Assembly: GCF_002631185.1 (NCBI RefSeq)
Contig: NZ_PDNU01000006.1
Span: forward strand, 62,001 to 126,000
From: Teichococcus rhizosphaerae
GTDB lineage: Bacteria > Pseudomonadota > Alphaproteobacteria > Acetobacterales > Acetobacteraceae
Direction: 5' to 3'
DNA length: 64,000 nucleotides
A program made the translations under genes and the position numbers. Below, piece by piece: positions 9,044 to 17,618 of the stretch (positions within the stretch are counted from its first letter, which is position 1; every line of letters begins with the position of its first letter). The notes beneath the pieces were generated by a model, which was given only the letters and a program-made list of their open reading frames with translations, was not told where the DNA came from and searched no databases.

Positions 9044-9436
9044 CCGGCCCTCCTCGGCCTTCCTGAACGGCACAGGCGCCGGCGCCGCCCTCGGGAAAGG
9101 GAGCGCCGGCGCCTGCCGTGGCGATTGCGACGAAGCGATGAAAAAGCGGGTCCGGCCTCCGGACAGGCATCCGGAAGCGTGCGGCCTGGGGCATGCGGAG
9201 TGGAGCGTGCGTTCGGCGGCGTGCATCGGGGGCGCGTGTTCAAGGGTGCGCGGCCCGGAAGGGGGCACAGGGGCGGGCGCTTCCCCTCAAGGGGAAAGAG
9301 GAGGCGCGACGGGGAATGGGTGTGGCGGGAGCCCGGCCTGCCGCCTGGGCCAAGGCGCAGCTCTGGCGCTGACAAAGAGAGCGTATGAGCCATTTGCGGC
9401 ATTATCAACAAAAAGTGAATTACATAGGCAAATTTT
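9044..9436. other. Intergenic region between terminase and lysis genes
   Basis: 393 bp without a convincing gene. It holds an AT-rich island (about 9371-9440) unlike the surrounding GC-rich DNA, containing a hairpin that overlaps the terminase stop (AGGCGAAT / ATTTGCCT on the minus strand, 9430-9450 region) and promoter-like AT blocks on the minus strand (TTGCCT, then GATAAT about 19 nt on). A strong GC-rich hairpin lies nearer the lysis genes at 9073-9115. A separate promoter for the lysis pair is plausible. Short ORFs here look like chance reading frames. Confidence 0.5.
9073..9115 (-). terminator. Perfect 13-bp hairpin before the lysis genes
   Basis: CAGGCGCCGGCGC (9073-9085) and its exact complement (9103-9115) flank a 17-nt loop, 30 bp upstream of the start of the membrane/coiled-coil gene on the minus strand. 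There is no T-tract. It could slow or stop transcription coming from the terminase gene, or be a processing or RNA-stability element in the lysis-gene leader. Confidence 0.4.
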
Positions 9437-10894
9437 TTATTCGCCTGTGGCTCCCCGCCAACCCGGGCCGCGTGGCGCCGGCGGCAGGCCGGGCAGGCGC
9501 ACCGGCTCGGCCAGCAGGCAGCCGGAAAGCGCGTCCAAGGCATCGTCGCGCGTGCCGGGGGTGTCCGGCTTCCATTCCGCCAGCTCGGTGGCGAAGGGGG
9601 TGCGGAATACCTGGGCATGGGCGTGCAGCCGCCGCCCCGCCAGCACCGGGTCCAGCGCCGCCAGGATGCGCTCCTGCTTGGGACGGTGGCTGTGCTGCTC
9701 CACCACGGCGCAGGCGGCGCCCGCGCGCGCCAGCTCCCGCCGCAGCAGGCTGGGCAGGAAGCGGCCGATGCCGTTGGTCTCCACCCGCAGCACCGGCAGC
9801 ATCAGTTCCGCGGCGATCCGCGCCGCCTGGCGGCATTGCTGCGTCGCCGGGTCCTCGGGGGAGTCCGGGTCGTGCGTCAGGTAGGCCAGGCGGTGCAGGT
9901 AGTGGTTGCCCTCGGCGTCGGCGAAGCAGGCGGCCAGCACGCTGCCATCGCCCCGGCCGGGGCGGCCATAGGCCGGGTCCCAGAAGCCGCCACCCGAGAC
10001 CATGCGGCGCCCGAGCAGGCCGAGCACCGGCCGCCCCAGCGCCTCGCGGTAATCGATCTCCTCGGCGTAGCGGACGATCTGCGCCGGGTCGAAGCGCGCC
10101 GCGCCGGACGGGACCGCGCGCAGCAGCATCTGCCGCGTGAAGTGCAGCGGGCCCACGCGGTCGCGCAGCAGCTCCACCGCCGGCACGGGAAAGCGCTCGG
10201 GCCAGGCGCTCTCCCCCGCGGCATCGAGCAGCGGCACCACCAGGCGGCGGTAGCCGGCGAGATAGGCGCCCTCCGTGCCCGGCGGCACGTAAAGGCTTTC
10301 CGCGCAGTGCGGCGTGCCGACATAGAGCAGCGTGCCGCCCGGCGTCAGGATGAACTCCGTCTCGGCCAGCCGCTCGCGCAGCTCGGCGCGCTTGCCGGGC
10401 GTGTCGCAATTGCCGGCGACCTCGACATCGTCGCAGATGATGACGTCGGCGCGGGTGCCGGTGATGTTGCCGCCGAGGCCGGCGGCCAGCATGGAGGGGT
10501 CGCGCAGCGCGCCGGCGCGGCGCACGGCGAAGCGGTCCGACGCCCAGGCTTCCGGCGCGTCCGGCAGGAGGTGGCGGCAGAGCGGGTGCCGCTCGATGAT
10601 CCGCCGCACCGTGGCCACCATCTTGGTGGCGAGCTGATGGTCCGCCGCCAGCACCAGGATGCGCGTTTCCGGCCAGCGTGCCAGCAGCCAGGCGCAGTAG
10701 AGGCCCACCAGCGTCGACTTGCCGCAGCCGCGGAAGGCCATCAGCAGCAGGCGATGGTCGCCCGCCGCGCGGCGGGCGGCGAGCCAGCGCAGGATGCGGC
10801 GGTGCGCGGCCGGCGTCCCCTGCCCCGCCTCGGTGTTCCAGACCCAAACGAACTCGATCAGCTCGACGGGCGATTCAGCCGGCGGCTCCATCAT
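9437..10894 (-). CDS. Phage terminase large subunit (T7 gp19-like)
   Basis: 485-residue packaging motor: ATPase that drives DNA into the prohead plus nuclease that cuts it. Walker A FRGCGKST (54-61), Walker B VIICDDVE (151-158), coupling-motif region near TPGGTLLYVGTPH, and a C-terminal RNase H-like nuclease with acidic residues in DPAYGRPGRGDGS, ETNGIG and TRDDALDAL. Length is close to the T7-type large subunit (about 590) but shorter. Double-ATG start at 10894/10891, overlapping the end of the preceding 107-aa gene by 20 bp, which suggests translational coupling. No frameshift or missing motif seen, so it looks functional. Confidence 0.92.
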   Translation of the reverse strand: MMEPPAESPVELIEFVWVWNTEAGQGTPAAHRRILRWLAARRAAGDHRLLLMAFRGCGKSTLVGLYCAWLLARWPETRILVLAADHQLATKMVATVRRIIERHPLCRHLLPDAPEAWASDRFAVRRAGALRDPSMLAAGLGGNITGTRADVIICDDVEVAGNCDTPGKRAELRERLAETEFILTPGGTLLYVGTPHCAESLYVPPGTEGAYLAGYRRLVVPLLDAAGESAWPERFPVPAVELLRDRVGPLHFTRQMLLRAVPSGAARFDPAQIVRYAEEIDYREALGRPVLGLLGRRMVSGGGFWDPAYGRPGRGDGSVLAACFADAEGNHYLHRLAYLTHDPDSPEDPATQQCRQAARIAAELMLPVLRVETNGIGRFLPSLLRRELARAGAACAVVEQHSHRPKQERILAALDPVLAGRRLHAHAQVFRTPFATELAEWKPDTPGTRDDALDALSGCLLAEPVRLPGLPPAPRGPGWRGATGE

Positions 10895-11198
10895 CGGCGT
10901 CGCTCTCCTCATCAGCCTCCAGCGGCACTTCCGCCAGCGCGCCGCGCGCCTGGCGCAGCAGAGCCACGGCATGCGCCATGCCCTGCTCCTCCCCGCTCGC
11001 GCAGGCGGCGCGGGCGAGTTTCATCAGGTGCTCCAGATGCGTCAGGGCGGATTTCGCCGCCGCATGGTGCGCGGCGAAGGCCTTGGCATCGTCATGCGTG
11101 CCGGGCACGGGCCCGCGCACCACGAAGGCGTTGTAGTCGTCCACCACATGGCGGATGGCGCGCCGCAGCTCCTCCGCCACCAGCTCGGGCCGGCTCAC
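10875..11198 (-). CDS. Small phage protein in the small-terminase position
   Basis: 107 residues, mostly helical, Ala-rich, with a likely coiled segment (about 10-75) and a very acidic C-terminus (ADEESDADDGAAG). No recognised domain. It starts with GTG at 11198, overlapping the stop of the spike gene in a GTGA arrangement, and ends inside the large terminase gene. In T7 the small terminase (gp18) lies between the fibre and gp19, so a small-terminase role is inferred from position and size only. No helix-turn-helix was recognised. Confidence 0.6.
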   Translation of the reverse strand: MSRPELVAEELRRAIRHVVDDYNAFVVRGPVPGTHDDAKAFAAHHAAAKSALTHLEHLMKLARAACASGEEQGMAHAVALLRQARGALAEVPLEADEESDADDGAAG

Positions 11199-13531
11199 AG
11201 CAGCGGCTTCACGGCGCGGACGAACAGCGTGCCCGGCGCGAGGTCGATGGCGGTGGAGGGGTGGCGGTTGCGGAACTGCACCGTCACCGTGCCCGGCAGC
11301 TCGCCGGCGGCCGAGGTGGTGATGGTCGGCACCAGCTCGACAAAGGCGGAAAGGGCGGTGTAGCTGGCCTGCACGAAGTCCCCCCCCGCGATGCCCGGAA
11401 CGGCGACGAGCTGCGTGGCGGCGGCGCCGGGGCCGAGGCTGGCGAGGTCGAAGCCGGCACTGCCGGTGTATTCCCGCACGCCCCACTTGCGGCTGCCGCC
11501 ATAGACAAGGGCCGGCGCGTGCAGTGGCGAGCAGTAGAGCCGCAACGCCTTCAGCACCGCCCCCGCGCTGCCGCCCCGCACGCCGATGGCGGCATAGCGC
11601 GCGTTGGAATGCAGCGTGACGCGCTGCAGGCGGTTGATGGGAGCGCCGCCCACCAGGCTGTCGAGATCCGCGTTGCCTTCCCAGAAATGGCTCGGGCTGC
11701 CGGCCCAGAGCGTGTTCATGTTGGAGAACATGACGCGGCTCGCCTCGCCCAGCACCGTCTCTGCGGCATCGAACTGCATCACCACCGGCCGCAGCTCGCT
11801 GCCCTCGGCCGCGAGGAAGAACTCCTTGCACTCGCCGCAATCGACGACGAAGGCGAGGGCGCGGCTGGTGGGCAGGCCGACGCTGTCGGGGTTCAGCGCC
11901 ATCTGCGACAGGCCGGCGAAGGCGAAGCCGCCCAGCGTGGCGGGCGGCCCTGCCGGGTTGCCCGACAGCACCGCCATCTGCTCGAAGCCCACGCCATCGG
12001 CCGTGTCGATCGTCTGGCGGAAGGCGCGGCGGCGCACATTCTCCGCCGCCGCCACGAGGCGCGGCGAGCCATGCGCGGCGGCGGCCTGGTGCAGCGCCAC
12101 CACCGTGCCGCCCGCGCGGGTGGCGGAGGCTGCGTAGTCGATGGCCGCGCCGGTGAAGGCGTAGGTGCCGACATAGGCGACCTCGTATAGGCAGTCATTC
12201 GCGCCGCCCGCGTGCCGCGCCACATAGGGGCTGCACTGCTCCATGCGGATGTTGCGCGCGACGATGCCGCGCTCGTCCCCCGCCTCCAGCAGGAAGGGGA
12301 TGGCGTCCACCATGCCCGGCGTGCCCTGGCGCTGCAGCTCGAAGGCGGGGCCGTGGAAGGCATGCGCGTTGTGGCGCGGATAGGCGCCCGGCGCGCAGGA
12401 GAAGCGCACGCCGAAGCGCGAGACGGCCGGATGCACGCTGCCGCTGTTGGCGAAGTGGCCGCCGATGTAGCGGATGGAGTTGTTCCAGCCCGCCGCGCTG
12501 TTGGTGCGGATGTCGAGCCCGATGCGGTTGTTCACCAGCCGGCCGAGATGCAGCGTGCTGTCCTCGAAGCCCAGCTCGTCGCCCAGCGTGCGCACGCCGA
12601 TGGTGAAGCCCTCCACCTGGCGGATCTCGACGGTGCAGGCATCGAGGTTGCGCAGCAGCAGGCCGATATCCGCCTCGTTCGCCCAGTCGGAGATGCTGGC
12701 GCGCAGCACGCGCAGCCCCTGGTAGAGCCTCGCCTGGTTGCGCGAGGCGGCGCCGTCGCCGATGGTCAGCGCCGCCTCTCCCCCGAAGCCGGCATAGACG
12801 ATGCTGCCATGCATGATCAGCCCGGCGGCGGCGCCCGGCAGCACCAGCGGCATGCCGGTGCGGTGGCTGCCCTCGCCGATCTCCAGCAGCTTGCCGGCGG
12901 CGGCGGCGGCGTTCATCGCCGCCTGCAGGGCGGGGCCGTCATCGCTGATGCCGTCGCCCATGGCGCCGAAGTCGCGCGCCGTCAGCCGCTCGGCCAGCTT
13001 GTCCTCGACGCTGCGGGGGATGGCGCCGCCGAACGGCACCTCCAGCACCGGCGCGCGCGGCACGGCGGTGACGTTGCCCAGGCTGTCGAAGCCGAGCAGC
13101 CGGTTGGCGCGGCCGCCGCGATCGGGCAGCACGAGGCGCGCCGGCAGGTCGCCGGGGCCGGCGCGCACCGTGCTGGCGATCTCGTCGCGCAGGCCTTGCA
13201 GGATCGCGGTCTGCCGGTCCAGCTCGTCGTTCAGCGCCTTGGCGCGCAGCACGCCGTTGGGCTGGAAGTCCGTGACGCGCCGGATCGGCAGCACGCGGCG
13301 GAGCAGGACATGCCGCCCGGCACCCGGCGGCGCGTCGAACACCACCGTGCCGCCTTCCGAGGCACCGGCGCCGCGCACCGCGTAGCCGCCGGATTGCGGC
13401 AGGCCGTCGATGCGGACTTCCAGCTCCTCCGGCTCGAAGATCGGGAACGGATAGGCGAAGACGGTCAGCGCGCCATCCGCCGCGTAGTGCACACGCGGCG
13501 TGATGTCGCCGATGCGGATATGCTCGGCCAT
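11195..13531 (-). CDS. Tail fibre/tail spike protein with right-handed beta-helix body
   Basis: 778 residues. The N-terminal about 150 residues resemble the T7 gp17 virion-attachment domain (ALTVFAYPFPIFEPEELEV, PIRRVTDF, then a coiled KALNDELDRQTAILQGLRDE). After that, LTARDFGAMGDGISDDGPAL (about 185-204) is the hallmark start of pectate-lyase-like beta-helix tailspikes, followed by long repetitive beta-rich sequence. Role: binding, and perhaps cutting, of a cell-surface polysaccharide by the particle. ATG at 13531 with GAGAG upstream. Intact reading frame. The receptor cannot be predicted; the C-terminal part is not recognisable. Confidence 0.85.
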   Translation of the reverse strand: MAEHIRIGDITPRVHYAADGALTVFAYPFPIFEPEELEVRIDGLPQSGGYAVRGAGASEGGTVVFDAPPGAGRHVLLRRVLPIRRVTDFQPNGVLRAKALNDELDRQTAILQGLRDEIASTVRAGPGDLPARLVLPDRGGRANRLLGFDSLGNVTAVPRAPVLEVPFGGAIPRSVEDKLAERLTARDFGAMGDGISDDGPALQAAMNAAAAAGKLLEIGEGSHRTGMPLVLPGAAAGLIMHGSIVYAGFGGEAALTIGDGAASRNQARLYQGLRVLRASISDWANEADIGLLLRNLDACTVEIRQVEGFTIGVRTLGDELGFEDSTLHLGRLVNNRIGLDIRTNSAAGWNNSIRYIGGHFANSGSVHPAVSRFGVRFSCAPGAYPRHNAHAFHGPAFELQRQGTPGMVDAIPFLLEAGDERGIVARNIRMEQCSPYVARHAGGANDCLYEVAYVGTYAFTGAAIDYAASATRAGGTVVALHQAAAAHGSPRLVAAAENVRRRAFRQTIDTADGVGFEQMAVLSGNPAGPPATLGGFAFAGLSQMALNPDSVGLPTSRALAFVVDCGECKEFFLAAEGSELRPVVMQFDAAETVLGEASRVMFSNMNTLWAGSPSHFWEGNADLDSLVGGAPINRLQRVTLHSNARYAAIGVRGGSAGAVLKALRLYCSPLHAPALVYGGSRKWGVREYTGSAGFDLASLGPGAAATQLVAVPGIAGGDFVQASYTALSAFVELVPTITTSAAGELPGTVTVQFRNRHPSTAIDLAPGTLFVRAVKPLL

Positions 13532-13598
13532 GCGGATCTCTCATGCGGATGGTGGTCTGGAGCGGCCGCGTGGCCGCGGGGGCGCTGCCCGGGCCGCG

Positions 13599-14039
13599 CT
13601 AGTCGAGCAGGGAGCGCAGCGCGCCACCGAAGCTGGAGCCGGCGCGCAGCCAGGTGGTCAGCGAGCCGTCCTCGCGCAGCAGGGAGCTGCGGCCCGCCGC
13701 CATGCGCGCCGCCAGCGCCTCCTGGCTGCTCCGCGCCGCTTCCGCCGCATCCCGCTCCAGCCCCGTGGTGATGGCGGCGGCCGAGCCCTCGTCGGGGCTG
13801 ACGCCGGCCGCGGCGAGGCGGGCGCGGGTGGAGGCCACGGTGCGCGCGAGCCTGTCCTGCCGCGCCTGCGCGTCGGCGCCCTCCTGGGCGGCGAGCTGCT
13901 GCTGCCGCGCGCTCAGGCTGGCGGCCTCCTGCTGCTGCTGCGCGCGGGCCTGGGCGGCCTGCGCCTGGCCCTGGCGCACCGTGCCGTAGAGCGAGGCACC
14001 CGTGCCGACAAGCGTGGCGATGGGGGCGAGCTGGGCCAT
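13599..14039 (-). CDS. Internal virion protein, T7 gp14-like
   Basis: 146 residues. Begins MAQLAPIATLVGTGASLYGT followed by a long Ala/Gln-rich coiled coil (QGQAQAAQARAQQQQEA) and a conserved-looking AAAGVSPDEGSA segment. This matches the style of gp14-type inner-core/ejection proteins, and the position after tail tubular protein B agrees. The start ATG overlaps the tail tubular B stop by one base (TGATG). The larger core proteins gp15 and gp16, which normally follow in T7-like phages, are absent: the next gene is the spike. Confidence 0.65.
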   Translation of the reverse strand: MAQLAPIATLVGTGASLYGTVRQGQAQAAQARAQQQQEAASLSARQQQLAAQEGADAQARQDRLARTVASTRARLAAAGVSPDEGSAAAITTGLERDAAEAARSSQEALAARMAAGRSSLLREDGSLTTWLRAGSSFGGALRSLLD

Positions 14040-15928
14040 CAGTCGGTCATCCTCGTCTCGATGGTGACGGAAAGCAGGGTGAGCGGCAGCGGCGTGTCGC
14101 CCTCGATGCGCCAGAGCGGCCGCATCGTGTCGCGCCGCCAGCCGAAGGCGCGCAGCGTCACGTCGCCGGTGAAGCCCGGGGGCGCCGCGTCCAGCAGCGG
14201 CGTGTCGAGGCGCCGGAACGGCACGGGCTGGGGGCCACGGCCGAGATCGACCGAAAGGGAGGCCGTCTGCAGCAGCCGGAAGGTGGCGGAAACCAGGCGC
14301 AGCGGCCCGCTCCGGCTGCCGCCGGCGCTGAGCAGCTGCGGCGGCAGCGGCTCGATCACATGGCTGAAGCCGAGGCCGATCTGCACCGCGCGGGCCGCGG
14401 GCTCGATCGTCACCGCGCCGCCATCGACGGCGAAGGCGCCGAGCGGCGCGCCATCGGCCACCACCTGCACGGCGCGGCCCTGGAGGTGGGCAAGGCCGCT
14501 CCACCGCTCCCGCGGCGCCTCCGCCGCCCCGGTCAGCCCGGCATCGACGGCGAGCGCGTCGTCGAAGCGCTCCAGCCGCACCGAGCCCGCGCGCTCGACC
14601 GCGCACCACACCGTGCCGTCGATCTCGGCCAGGGCGCGGAAGGCGCCCTCGGTTTCCTGGCGCATCCAGGCCGTCACCTGCTCGGCGCGGTAGAGCGTCA
14701 GGGTCGAGAGGCTGCCATCGGCCATCGCCACGTGCAGCAGGCGGCGCGTCTGGTCATAGGCGAGCGAGACCGGGTCGCGCACCAGGTGGCGCGCCATCAT
14801 CGCCAGGTCGTTCGCCTGATAGGCCTGCTGCACGTCGGTATAGGCGAATTCGTGCACCGCCTGGCCGGAGCGCGCGACGAAGATGGTGCTGCCATCGACG
14901 TCGACGGGCGGCAGGATGCGGCTGTTCGGCATGCCGATGCGCGTCTGCCGGTGAAGCTGGATCGAGGCGGGCGTCATCGGGTCGCCCGTCACCATCCACT
15001 CCGCGCCGGAGGTGAAGACCTGCAGGTGGCGCCCCGAGAACACCGCGCGGATGGCGTTCACCTGGTCCGACAGCAGGCCGAACTCGATCGCCTGGTCGTC
15101 GAGGCCGGTGCCGAGGTCGAAGTTGAACAGGTCGCCCGAGCGCGAAAGCCACAGGCGGTTCGGCAGGTCGCGCGAGCCGCCGAGCACCAGCCTGTCCTGG
15201 TGGAAGCAGGCGGTCGCCGGCCAGCCCCGCGCGCCGCTGAAGGCCGCCTCGTCCCAGTCCGGCGTGGGCGCCGCGGCGGAAAGCGCCTCCGCCACCTGCG
15301 CGGTGGCGCTGGTGGCGGAGGCGACCGCCGTCACCGTCACCCGCCGCCCCCCGATGCGCAGCTGCGCGCCGGCATGGCCGGGGGCGAAGAAGGGCGCGCT
15401 GGCCGTCAGCGTCACGCTGCCGGTGGTGGCGCTCGGCGTCAGCGCCAGCTCCGGCGCGGCGAAGCGGAAGAAGGGCGGCGCGGCCCATTCCCAGCCGCCG
15501 ATGCTCCAGCTCGTATGGCTGCTGCGCGTCACGCGCTGCGGCGGCATGGCGGGGTGCAGCAGCAGCAGCGTGTCGGCGCTCTGGGTATGGGCGATCTGGT
15601 CGAGCATCGCGGCGGTCCAGGGCGCGGCGAGGGTCGCCACCACCACGTCGTCGCGGAAGATGTCGAGGCGCTGATGCGTCAGCGCCAGCAGGTAGCTCTG
15701 CTCCGTGTTGAACTCGAAGGCGATCAGCCGCGCGGCGCCGGGCAGCATCGCCACATGGCGCAGCCCGGGCCGGCGCGTGACGCCGCCCGTGGGCTGGATG
15801 AACACGTTCCGCAGGCGTCGCGCGCCGTTCTCGAAGGCGCGCAGGTCGCCCCGGCCCAGCAGCTGGTCGCCGAGTTCGCCCGCGGTGAAGCTGGTCTTGG
15901 TGCTGCGGCCGGCGGCCATGCGTCTCAT
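14039..15928 (-). CDS. Tail tubular protein B (T7 gp12-like nozzle protein)
   Basis: 629-residue nozzle protein of a short-tailed phage particle. N-terminal signature: TSFTAGELGDQLLGRGDLRAF and GARRLRNVFIQPTGGVTRRPG, typical of gp12-family/P22-like stabilization proteins, then beta-rich sequence with a WPATACFHQDRLVLGGS block (about 236-252). Smaller than T7 gp12 (794 aa) but within the range of relatives. Starts at ATG 15928 in an ATGA overlap with the tail tubular A stop, so the two tail genes are coupled. Confidence 0.87.
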   Translation of the reverse strand: MRRMAAGRSTKTSFTAGELGDQLLGRGDLRAFENGARRLRNVFIQPTGGVTRRPGLRHVAMLPGAARLIAFEFNTEQSYLLALTHQRLDIFRDDVVVATLAAPWTAAMLDQIAHTQSADTLLLLHPAMPPQRVTRSSHTSWSIGGWEWAAPPFFRFAAPELALTPSATTGSVTLTASAPFFAPGHAGAQLRIGGRRVTVTAVASATSATAQVAEALSAAAPTPDWDEAAFSGARGWPATACFHQDRLVLGGSRDLPNRLWLSRSGDLFNFDLGTGLDDQAIEFGLLSDQVNAIRAVFSGRHLQVFTSGAEWMVTGDPMTPASIQLHRQTRIGMPNSRILPPVDVDGSTIFVARSGQAVHEFAYTDVQQAYQANDLAMMARHLVRDPVSLAYDQTRRLLHVAMADGSLSTLTLYRAEQVTAWMRQETEGAFRALAEIDGTVWCAVERAGSVRLERFDDALAVDAGLTGAAEAPRERWSGLAHLQGRAVQVVADGAPLGAFAVDGGAVTIEPAARAVQIGLGFSHVIEPLPPQLLSAGGSRSGPLRLVSATFRLLQTASLSVDLGRGPQPVPFRRLDTPLLDAAPPGFTGDVTLRAFGWRRDTMRPLWRIEGDTPLPLTLLSVTIETRMTD

Positions 15929-16494
15929 CCCCTCGCGGAAATCAGCGGAAAGTCCTCGATCGCGCGCACCGCCTGCTGCTGGCTGTCGATCAGCCGCGCC
16001 TGGCGCATCTCGTGCTCGGCCAGGCGGTGCAGCATCTCGGCGCGGCTGCCGCTCTCGGTGAGCGGGATGCAGAACTCGGCCGCGAGGCGCGACACCAGCG
16101 CATTGGCGAAGAAGGCCGGAAAGGCGCTCTCGCCGGGGCGGAACAGGTAGGTCAGCGTCACCGCCGCGGCATCGCTGTGCAGCCGGTGCTCGTGGATGCG
16201 GTAGTCCATGCCGCGCCCCGCGCCGGCGCTTCCGGCGGAGATCACGCGCAGGAAGTCGGCGGGAAGCTGGAAGGCGTGGGCGTAGTCGGCATGCGGCACG
16301 GCGACGAGACGCGGCAGCGCCGCCTGCCCCGTGGCGAAGCTCCAGGGGTGCGCCGAGAGCAGCGCGTCGCGCACCGCCGGGTACAGGTTGGCGGCCACCT
16401 CCGCCTCGGCGGTGCCCTCGTCGAGGGAGGCGACAGGCTGCGCGCCGATCTTCAGCAGGGCACGCGAGCAGAGGATGAGGGCGGACAGCGCCAT
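15925..16494 (-). CDS. Tail tubular protein A (T7 gp11-like adaptor)
   Basis: 189-residue head-to-tail adaptor (gatekeeper) protein, about the size of T7 gp11 (196 aa). The N-terminus, ALSALILCSRALLKIGAQPV, and the following YPAVRDALLSAHPWSFATG block are characteristic. The frame runs further upstream to 16611, but ATG 16494 is preferred: it has GGAGGG nine bases before it, while the longer reading would run through a strong terminator hairpin. First gene after the terminator that follows the capsid gene; coupled to tail tubular B downstream. Confidence 0.87.
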   Translation of the reverse strand: MALSALILCSRALLKIGAQPVASLDEGTAEAEVAANLYPAVRDALLSAHPWSFATGQAALPRLVAVPHADYAHAFQLPADFLRVISAGSAGAGRGMDYRIHEHRLHSDAAAVTLTYLFRPGESAFPAFFANALVSRLAAEFCIPLTESGSRAEMLHRLAEHEMRQARLIDSQQQAVRAIEDFPLISARG

Positions 16495-16516
16495 CGCGGG
16501 GAATCCCTCCGGCTGG

Positions 16517-16553
16517 AAAAAAGAAGGCCCGGGGGAAGGAACTCCCCCGGGCC
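16517..16553 (-). terminator. Intrinsic terminator directly after the capsid gene
   Basis: Ten-base perfect stem GGCCCGGGGG / CCCCCGGGCC (16526-16535 and 16544-16553) with an 8-nt loop. On the minus strand it is followed by TTCTTTTTT (16517-16525). It lies 55 bp past the capsid stop and just before tail tubular A. T7 carries its major terminator (T-phi) at the same place, after gene 10, so that capsid mRNA exceeds tail mRNA. Confidence 0.85.
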
Positions 16554-16607
16554 TATCTCCCGTTCTGCGGGTTCGCGGGCGCGCCTGCGGCGGCGCCCGC
16601 GGGGGCG

Positions 16608-17441
16608 TCACTCGGCGGCGCGCATGCGCACCACGCCGGCCGGATCGATCAGCGCCGCGCCCTGGCTCATCATGTTATTGACGAAGTAGGCGGCGCGGTC
16701 GCCATGCCAGGTGATGTCGGTCGAGACCTCCTGCGCCACGGCGTGGCCGACCGCCGTGCGGTGGTAGAAGTAGCAGAAGCGGAGGCTGCCGCTGCGGGTC
16801 AGGCCGGAATGCGGCATCCAGGTGGCACCCAGCCAGCGCTTCACCTGCGTGCCCTTCCAGGGCAGGTCGGCGTCGCCCACATAGTTGCTGTTGGCGAACT
16901 CCTCGATCTGCAGCAGCTCGCTCCACTGCTTCCAGCCGACGATGGCGAAGCGGTTGCCGTCATCCGGCACGTCGGCGGCACCCAGCATCTCGAAGGCCTT
17001 GAGCACCTTGGCCTTGGTCAGCCCGTCCGTGTCGGTGGTGCCGGCGGCGGTGCCCACCGCCTCGTTGGTCGCGGTGTCGAGGGCCGCGATGATCAGCTCG
17101 TCGGTCTTGCGGCCAAGCGCGTAGGCGCCGGCATTGGCCACCACCTGGCGCTCGTCGATGTTGGTCTTCAGCTCGTCCAGGCGGTCGATCCACTCGCCGG
17201 CGTAGTAGTCCTGCAGGAAGCACTCGACGTTGGAATGGGACAGGTTCATCACCGGCACGGTGCCGTTGCGCGCCTTGGCCGCCGCGGTGCCGTGGCCCAC
17301 CACCGGGAACATGGTGGAGGCGCCGCGCACGCCGCCCTTGCTGCGCACCGTCGGGCGCAGCTTGCTGCCCTGGCGCTGATAGGCATCGTGCACCTCGGAC
17401 TGGAACTGCTTCGCGAAGACCTGGTCGATGGAAGCGGACAT
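16608..17441 (-). CDS. Major capsid protein of the podovirus-like cassette
   Basis: 277 residues, the main shell protein by position (after scaffold, before the terminator) and by sequence character: N-terminal helix FAKQFQSEVHDAYQRQGSKL, a GAYALGRKTDELIIAAL helix (about 105-121), NRFAIVGWKQWSELLQI (about 162-178), and a C-terminal beta region. It resembles capsid proteins of T7-like alphaproteobacterial phages and is smaller than T7 gp10A (345 aa). Start ATG 17441 has AAGGA eight bases upstream. Intact frame. The fold is presumably HK97-type, but that is inferred. Confidence 0.8.
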   Translation of the reverse strand: MSASIDQVFAKQFQSEVHDAYQRQGSKLRPTVRSKGGVRGASTMFPVVGHGTAAAKARNGTVPVMNLSHSNVECFLQDYYAGEWIDRLDELKTNIDERQVVANAGAYALGRKTDELIIAALDTATNEAVGTAAGTTDTDGLTKAKVLKAFEMLGAADVPDDGNRFAIVGWKQWSELLQIEEFANSNYVGDADLPWKGTQVKRWLGATWMPHSGLTRSGSLRFCYFYHRTAVGHAVAQEVSTDITWHGDRAAYFVNNMMSQGAALIDPAGVVRMRAAE

Positions 17442-17618
17442 ACCGTGTTCCTTCAGGATGGGCAGGGATCGGGGTGGGCGCGCGCCCGCGCCACCGGTTG
17501 GCCCCGCGGGGCCGGCGGCGCGGGCATGCCGCCGCGCCCGGCGGAAGGCCGGGTTGGGCGGCGGCGGAAAGGGTCGAGGGCGGCCGGAAGGCTGGCGCCG
17601 CGTCCGGCCGGGCGGGCG

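Noticed and set aside
9385..9436. Short plus-strand ORF starting at 9385 in the AT-rich island
   Set aside because: It reads straight into the antisense of the terminase gene and becomes Arg/Pro/Ala-rich; no ribosome-binding site.
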